8,964 nt of DNA from JBAXLO01 sp037134755 (lineage in GTDB: Bacteria > Bacteroidota > Bacteroidia > Bacteroidales > JACABE01). The stretch's first letter is position 1. Each line of letters starts with the position of its first letter. Shown here piece by piece: positions 6,040 to 8,964 of this stretch. Position numbers and translations under genes: made by a program. A model generated the notes under the pieces. The model was not told the DNA's origin. It was given only the letters and a program-made list of their open reading frames with translations, and did no database searches. The stretch lies in assembly GCA_037134755.1 (NCBI GenBank), contig JBAXLO010000191.1, forward strand, positions 1 to 8,964, written 5' to 3'.

Positions 6040-7317
6040 ATGAAATTACTTACAAAAACTAGTCTTAATTATTTGTCGGTTACATTGTTTGTGTTTCTTT
6101 TTGGAACAGTTGCTTTTTATTATCTATTGAGATATCAGGTTAATCAAAATATAAATATTGAGTTAGAGAAAAGGAAAAGCAGTATTTTAAATCAATTACT
6201 TTCTGCTCATGCTTCGGTTTATACACCTCCTAATCAAAATGAGAAAGTGGTTATTACTCCTCTCAAAAGTATTAAAACACCTCAGTTAAATTTTCAGGAT
6301 ACAATATTCTTTGTTCATAAAGAGAATAAATTTGTGCCATTTCGTCAGTTAGGATTTGTGGCAAGTTTTAATAGTAATGATTTTTATGTGCAAATTTATA
6401 AGTCGTTAGAAGAAACCGACAATCTTATCATTCGTGTTTTTATGATTATGACTTTTGTTGTGTTTTTAATTATTATTTCGTTGTTGATAATGGTTAGGCA
6501 TACTTCACTAAAGGCCTGGAATGTGTTTTATGATACTATTGATAAAGTTAATAATTACGATATTAATTCTCATAATGAGTTTGCTTTGGAGCAATCAGAG
6601 GTTAAGGAGTTTGATGATCTGAATCATGGGCTTATTAAGATGACTAACAGGATAAATAAGGATTTCCTTAACATGAAGGAATATACAGAGAATGCTTCTC
6701 ATGAAATACAAACTCCTTTGGCTATTATTAATGCTAAAATGGAGGTGTTGTTGCAATCAGAAAATCTTGATGAGAAGCAAATGAAGGCTGTTGCTGATGC
6801 TTATGAGGCTTCAAACAGGTTGTCTAAACTAAATAAGACCTTACTTTTACTTGCAAAGATTGAGAATAGACAGTTTCCTGAGTCAATTAATGTTGATCCT
6901 GTGGCTTTGATAAATAATCAGCTTGATAATTTAGAGGATTTGATTGAATCAAAAGATATACATGTTGAAAAACATTTTGATGAGGCTGTTATTCTTAAAA
7001 TGAATCCTTATTTAGCTGATGTACTCTTGTCTAATTTAATAAGAAATGCTATCAGGCATAATCTTAAAGGTGGTGAATTGATTATTAATTGCAATGAGAA
7101 ATACATAAAGGTTTCTAATTCGGGGCATGAACTTAAGGTTGATAAAGAAACCATTTTTGAAAGGTTTCATAAGCAGTCTTCTTCTCCTGAATCTCTTGGT
7201 TTGGGATTGTCGATTGTGCAAAAGATTTGTGAGGTTTATGATTTTGGGGTTAGTTATGCTTATGAAAATAACATGCATCATTTCACGATTGATTTTTATC
7301 CTAATAAGATTTCTTAA
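6040..7317 (+). CDS. Sensor histidine kinase, partner of the upstream regulator
   Basis: A 425-residue inner-membrane kinase. Transmembrane helices lie at about residues 9-31 and 130-152, enclosing a periplasmic sensor of about 100 residues of no recognised type. No clear HAMP follows; instead there is the linker with EVKEFDDLNHGL that Bacteroidota kinases commonly have. The dimerisation and phosphoacceptor helix carries H221 in NASHEIQTPLAII. The ATPase domain shows N332 and N336 (N box), VSNSG (358-362) in place of the usual DxG of the G1 box, FERF (373-376) and GLGLSIV (387-393). The Asp-to-Asn form of the G1 box is common in this Bacteroidota subgroup, so it need not mean inactivity. The ATG lies three bases after the regulator's stop codon. 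The signal sensed is unknown. Confidence 0.95.
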   Translation: MKLLTKTSLNYLSVTLFVFLFGTVAFYYLLRYQVNQNINIELEKRKSSILNQLLSAHASVYTPPNQNEKVVITPLKSIKTPQLNFQDTIFFVHKENKFVPFRQLGFVASFNSNDFYVQIYKSLEETDNLIIRVFMIMTFVVFLIIISLLIMVRHTSLKAWNVFYDTIDKVNNYDINSHNEFALEQSEVKEFDDLNHGLIKMTNRINKDFLNMKEYTENASHEIQTPLAIINAKMEVLLQSENLDEKQMKAVADAYEASNRLSKLNKTLLLLAKIENRQFPESINVDPVALINNQLDNLEDLIESKDIHVEKHFDEAVILKMNPYLADVLLSNLIRNAIRHNLKGGELIINCNEKYIKVSNSGHELKVDKETIFERFHKQSSSPESLGLGLSIVQKICEVYDFGVSYAYENNMHHFTIDFYPNKIS

Positions 7318-7328
7318 TTTATCGTTTT

Positions 7329-7646
7329 AGTATCACTACGATTTTCAATACCCTTGGTATTGCTGAATTTTTTGCAGTATGTTCTAAATTAAATTTGGAT
7401 TTAGACAAAATATTAGGTTACTATTCCGATTTAAAAGAGAATTGTACTTTTTTGTTTCCAACTGATGAGAGTTTAGATAGTTTTGAAACATTAATTAAAA
7501 AATACCAACCTCATGGCAATAGAGTTTATGATATTGAAATTGTTTCGATAATGATGTGTAACGAAATTAATAAAATTGCAACAGTAAATGTTGAGGATTT
7601 TAAAAATGTAACCGAAGTAAATATTATTGAAATAAAAAGCACATAA
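7329..7646 (+). pseudogene. 5'-truncated PIN-domain protein (VapC-like toxin relic)
   Basis: The frame is open from 7308 to the TAA at 7644-7646 but has no ATG before the homologous part; the first start-like codon is the TTG at 7395, within the domain. The translated segment resembles the last two-thirds of a PIN-domain RNase. IAEFFAV holds the conserved central Glu. HGNRVYDIEIVSIM matches the G-x-R-x-x-D-A-x-x-A-A region with its catalytic Asp. IATVNVEDFKNV matches the final strand and ATxNxxDF motif. The N-terminal strand with the first catalytic Asp (LDTN type) is missing, and the kinase gene occupies that space. No antitoxin gene is present. I infer a dead remnant of a VapBC-type pair left beside the kinase operon; an active short protein from the TTG start is unlikely. 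Confidence 0.7.
7346..7373 (+). terminator. Possible terminator of the two-component operon
   Basis: CAATACC (7346-7352) and GGTATTG (7356-7362) form a perfect 7-bp stem with a 3-base loop, 28 bases after the kinase stop codon. Six Ts follow at 7368-7373 after a five-base gap; an alternative pairing of TTCA (7344-7347) with TGAA (7364-7367) would bring the stem up to the T-run. The element lies inside the PIN-like reading frame, so part of it may be leftover coding sequence. Confidence 0.45.
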
Positions 7647-7903
7647 TTTATTAAGAAGATAATTTTTTAATCCTACTTTTCATTAAAATCCATGACTTTT
7701 ATCCTTTAATTACCTGTTTATTTAGATTTACAGTGTAATCAGATAGCTTTTCCATTGACATTTGTCAACATCTTTATGACACTTAAGAGAACGTTTTTTT
7801 ATAGTAAAGGCTGTTTGTAGTGTGTTGTGAATTTGTGAACAAATATATTTTAAAGTTTTTGAATCTTAATCATTAAATACACTTGCATCTATTGATTTAT
7901 GTT
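7647..7903. other. Non-coding region between the PIN relic and the 8024 promoter
   Basis: No reading frame with coding character is seen on either strand. Just after the PIN relic a weak A+T-only inverted repeat (7650-7657 with 7664-7671) could be an old terminator. Two short palindromes follow: TTACAgTGTAA at 7728-7738 and TTGACAttTGTCAA at 7755-7768 (listed separately). An isolated T-run at 7794-7800 has no stem in front of it. Confidence 0.5.
7755..7768. promoter_or_regulatory. 14-bp palindrome with Crp/Fnr-site architecture
   Basis: TTGACA and TGTCAA are perfect reverse complements separated by TT, giving TTGA-N6-TCAA, the spacing of Crp/Fnr-family operators. It stands about 135 bases upstream of the -7 element at 7904, distant for direct activation. 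Function is an inference from shape alone. Confidence 0.35.
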
Positions 7904-7911
7904 TACCTTTG
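7883..7911 (+). promoter_or_regulatory. Bacteroidota promoter for the 8024 gene
   Basis: TTG (7883-7885), an 18-base spacer and TACCTTTG (7904-7911) fit the -33 and -7 elements, with the spacer one base short of the usual range. The -7 element ends 112 bases before the ATG at 8024, giving a leader of about 105 bases, longer than for the other genes here. Confidence 0.6.
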
Positions 7912-7918
7912 CACTTTA

Positions 7919-7996
7919 TACGAGACCTTACAACTCGTAAATAATAGTGAAACTTTTTAGTAATAATAGTTCTCTTTTAAAATAATATAGTAAGGT
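7919..7996 (+). ncRNA. Possible structured 5' leader: hairpin whose loop can pair downstream
   Basis: TACGAG (7919-7924) and CTCGTA (7934-7939) form a perfect 6-bp stem starting at about the predicted transcription start. The 9-base loop contains ACCTTAC (7925-7931), which is perfectly complementary to GTAAGGT (7990-7996), 28 bases before the ATG at 8024. The two helices together would make a pseudoknot. It matches no riboswitch or leader family I can name, and the downstream helix could be chance. Confidence 0.35.
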
Positions 7997-8023
7997 TGAG
8001 ATTGCTATCTAAAACTTTACAAT

Positions 8024-8964
8024 ATGTTTGCAAAAAGAGCATTTGAAAACATTTTCCTTTTTTTACTTAAGTTCGGCAGAACTAAATCACAAATTTTTAT
8101 TTATCTGCATTTACAGGCTATGAAATCGGTAGTGGCTACCAAACCATTTCTGATACCGCTTATTAGTGCTACTCAGATACTTTATGATTCATTATTTTCG
8201 TCAACTTCGGATAGAAGGTCGAAGACAGGGCAACGCATAGCCGAAACCAAAGAGGTGGTGGCTGCTAAAAAAGGTTTTATAAAAGCTGCACAGGCTGTAT
8301 ATAAAAGAGCTGCCGATAAACTTGGTGAAACTTCAGCTATTTTTGTAGAGCTTTTCCCTAATGATAAAGCTACTTTTAATAAATTTTCACTTGAAACTGC
8401 CAAGCTTGTTATGGATAGTTTACTTACGGGTGTTAAAAAATATACTGTGCAATTGGGTGACGATATGCTTACGCTGATCAGTGATAGTATAACAGACTTT
8501 AATGCTGCAAGAGATTTGCAATCCGGTTTAAAAAGCAATGTTAGAGAAAATACTCCGTTATATAAAAAATTATTTAAGAAAATGATTGACCAGCTGGAAA
8601 TTAACCGTCTAACTATTTGCCTGCAAGATAATGCCGATCCTGAATCTAATTATTTTTATTACGATGAAAGTGTTCTGTATGTGCCGAGTACTCACAAAGG
8701 CAAAGATTATCACGGTCCTTGGATGGTAGGTGTACAACCTGATTCGCAGGAAGATTCTAAACTTTCATTTGCCGAAGGACAAAAAATTACGCTTAAAAAT
8801 ATGTCGGATATAAATGCTTATTATTTTGGAGCTTTAACAGCTACAGAACTTATGTCGCCAAGCTGTTTGTTTTTGCTACCCGGTCAGGAAATTACCATAA
8901 CTGCTGAGCAATTAGGAGCTCCAGGCAATAAATTCCTTATCTTTGGCAACAAAGATGCTACCTC
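8024..8964 (+). CDS. Unrecognised protein, N-terminal 313 residues (3' end outside window)
   Basis: The frame is open from the ATG at 8024 to the window edge. This is the first ATG after an in-frame TGA at 7997-7999; an internal ATG at codon 33 (8120) is the alternative. I do not recognise the family. Residues 1-190 look alpha-helical and lysine-rich, with a hydrophobic patch at 9-16 and another at 42-57, but no clear signal peptide. Residues about 195-313 look like beta-strands ending in ITLKNMSDINAYYFGALTA (255-273), LLPGQEITITAEQLGAPGNKF (about 284-304, with a PGQE/LGAPGN turn) and LIFGNKDAT, which suggests a beta-sandwich or adhesion-like module. Its G+C content is locally higher than in the kinase (28 of 60 bases in 8221-8280 against 19 of 60 in 7021-7080). 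It has its own promoter and long leader. The reverse-strand open frame within 8182-8538 is its shadow. Confidence 0.82.
   Translation, partial: MFAKRAFENIFLFLLKFGRTKSQIFIYLHLQAMKSVVATKPFLIPLISATQILYDSLFSSTSDRRSKTGQRIAETKEVVAAKKGFIKAAQAVYKRAADKLGETSAIFVELFPNDKATFNKFSLETAKLVMDSLLTGVKKYTVQLGDDMLTLISDSITDFNAARDLQSGLKSNVRENTPLYKKLFKKMIDQLEINRLTICLQDNADPESNYFYYDESVLYVPSTHKGKDYHGPWMVGVQPDSQEDSKLSFAEGQKITLKNMSDINAYYFGALTATELMSPSCLFLLPGQEITITAEQLGAPGNKFLIFGNKDAT

Noticed and set aside
6040..7317. Kinase inactive because the G1 box has Asn (VSNSG) instead of Asp
   Set aside because: The NSG form is common in this group of Bacteroidota kinases, and the phosphoacceptor His, N box and GLGLSIV are all intact.
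7036..7330. Open frames overlapping the kinase 3' end (7036-7281 on -, 7127-7330 on +)
   Set aside because: The kinase ATPase motifs (FERF, GLGLSIV) lie in the other frame here; the overlapping frames have no recognisable features.
7395..7646. An intact 83-residue protein starting at TTG 7395
   Set aside because: PIN-like similarity extends upstream of the TTG to about 7329 (including the AEF motif), so the TTG is internal to a truncated gene rather than a true start.
8182..8538. 118-codon open frame on the - strand
   Set aside because: It is antisense to the long open frame that runs from 8024 off the right edge, whose codon use and own promoter are much more convincing.
1..8964. Insertion sequence, prophage, tRNA or rRNA genes
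   Set aside because: I saw no transposase or integrase motifs, no terminal inverted repeats with flanking duplications, and no cloverleaf or rRNA-like sequence on either strand.

Overview
The window looks like a chromosomal segment of an A+T-rich member of the Bacteroidota, probably of the Bacteroidales type. Four signs support this. The leftmost gene ends in the dockerin-like tail and 'KHRN' motif familiar from large secreted Bacteroidota proteins. Most well-spaced genes are preceded by the phylum's -7 promoter element (TAnnTTTG), in two cases with a TTG -33 element 18-20 nt upstream. Start codons lack Shine-Dalgarno sequences. The genes themselves (a short haem-c lipoprotein, a Bacteroides-style sensor kinase, a SlyD-like FKBP with an acidic tail) also fit. 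The genus cannot be told from this sequence.

Layout. 1-368: the 3' end of a secreted dockerin-like protein (+), facing slyD (482-991, -) across a strong bidirectional terminator. 1198-2550: an unrecognised 197-residue protein followed by an NAD(P)-binding Rossmann protein of the TIP30-like atypical SDR type (both +). 2591-2910: seven exact-period 41-bp tandem repeats and one degraded copy, filling the space between two convergent genes. 2904-3209 (-): a small haem-c lipoprotein. 3396-4421 (+): an aldo/keto reductase. 4444-5121 (-): a membrane protein resembling only the 4-helix-bundle sensor half of a chemoreceptor. 5353-7317 (+): an OmpR-type response regulator and its histidine kinase, transcribed divergently from the sensor-like protein. 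7329-7646: a 5'-truncated PIN-domain (VapC-like) toxin relic. 7647-8023: non-coding, with two palindromes, a promoter and a possible pseudoknotted leader. 8024-8964 (+): the first 313 codons of an unrecognised protein that runs off the window.

How it fits together. The clearest functional unit is 4444-7317: a sensor-like membrane protein lacking any output domain, back to back with a complete two-component system, each side with its own promoter in a shared 231-bp intergenic region. The two oxidoreductases and the haem-c lipoprotein are near each other but on different strands, and nothing shows a common pathway. No phage, insertion sequence, CRISPR, tRNA or rRNA is visible. The parts most worth checking are the 41-bp array, the output-less sensor beside the two-component system, and the structured leader in front of the unknown gene at the right edge.
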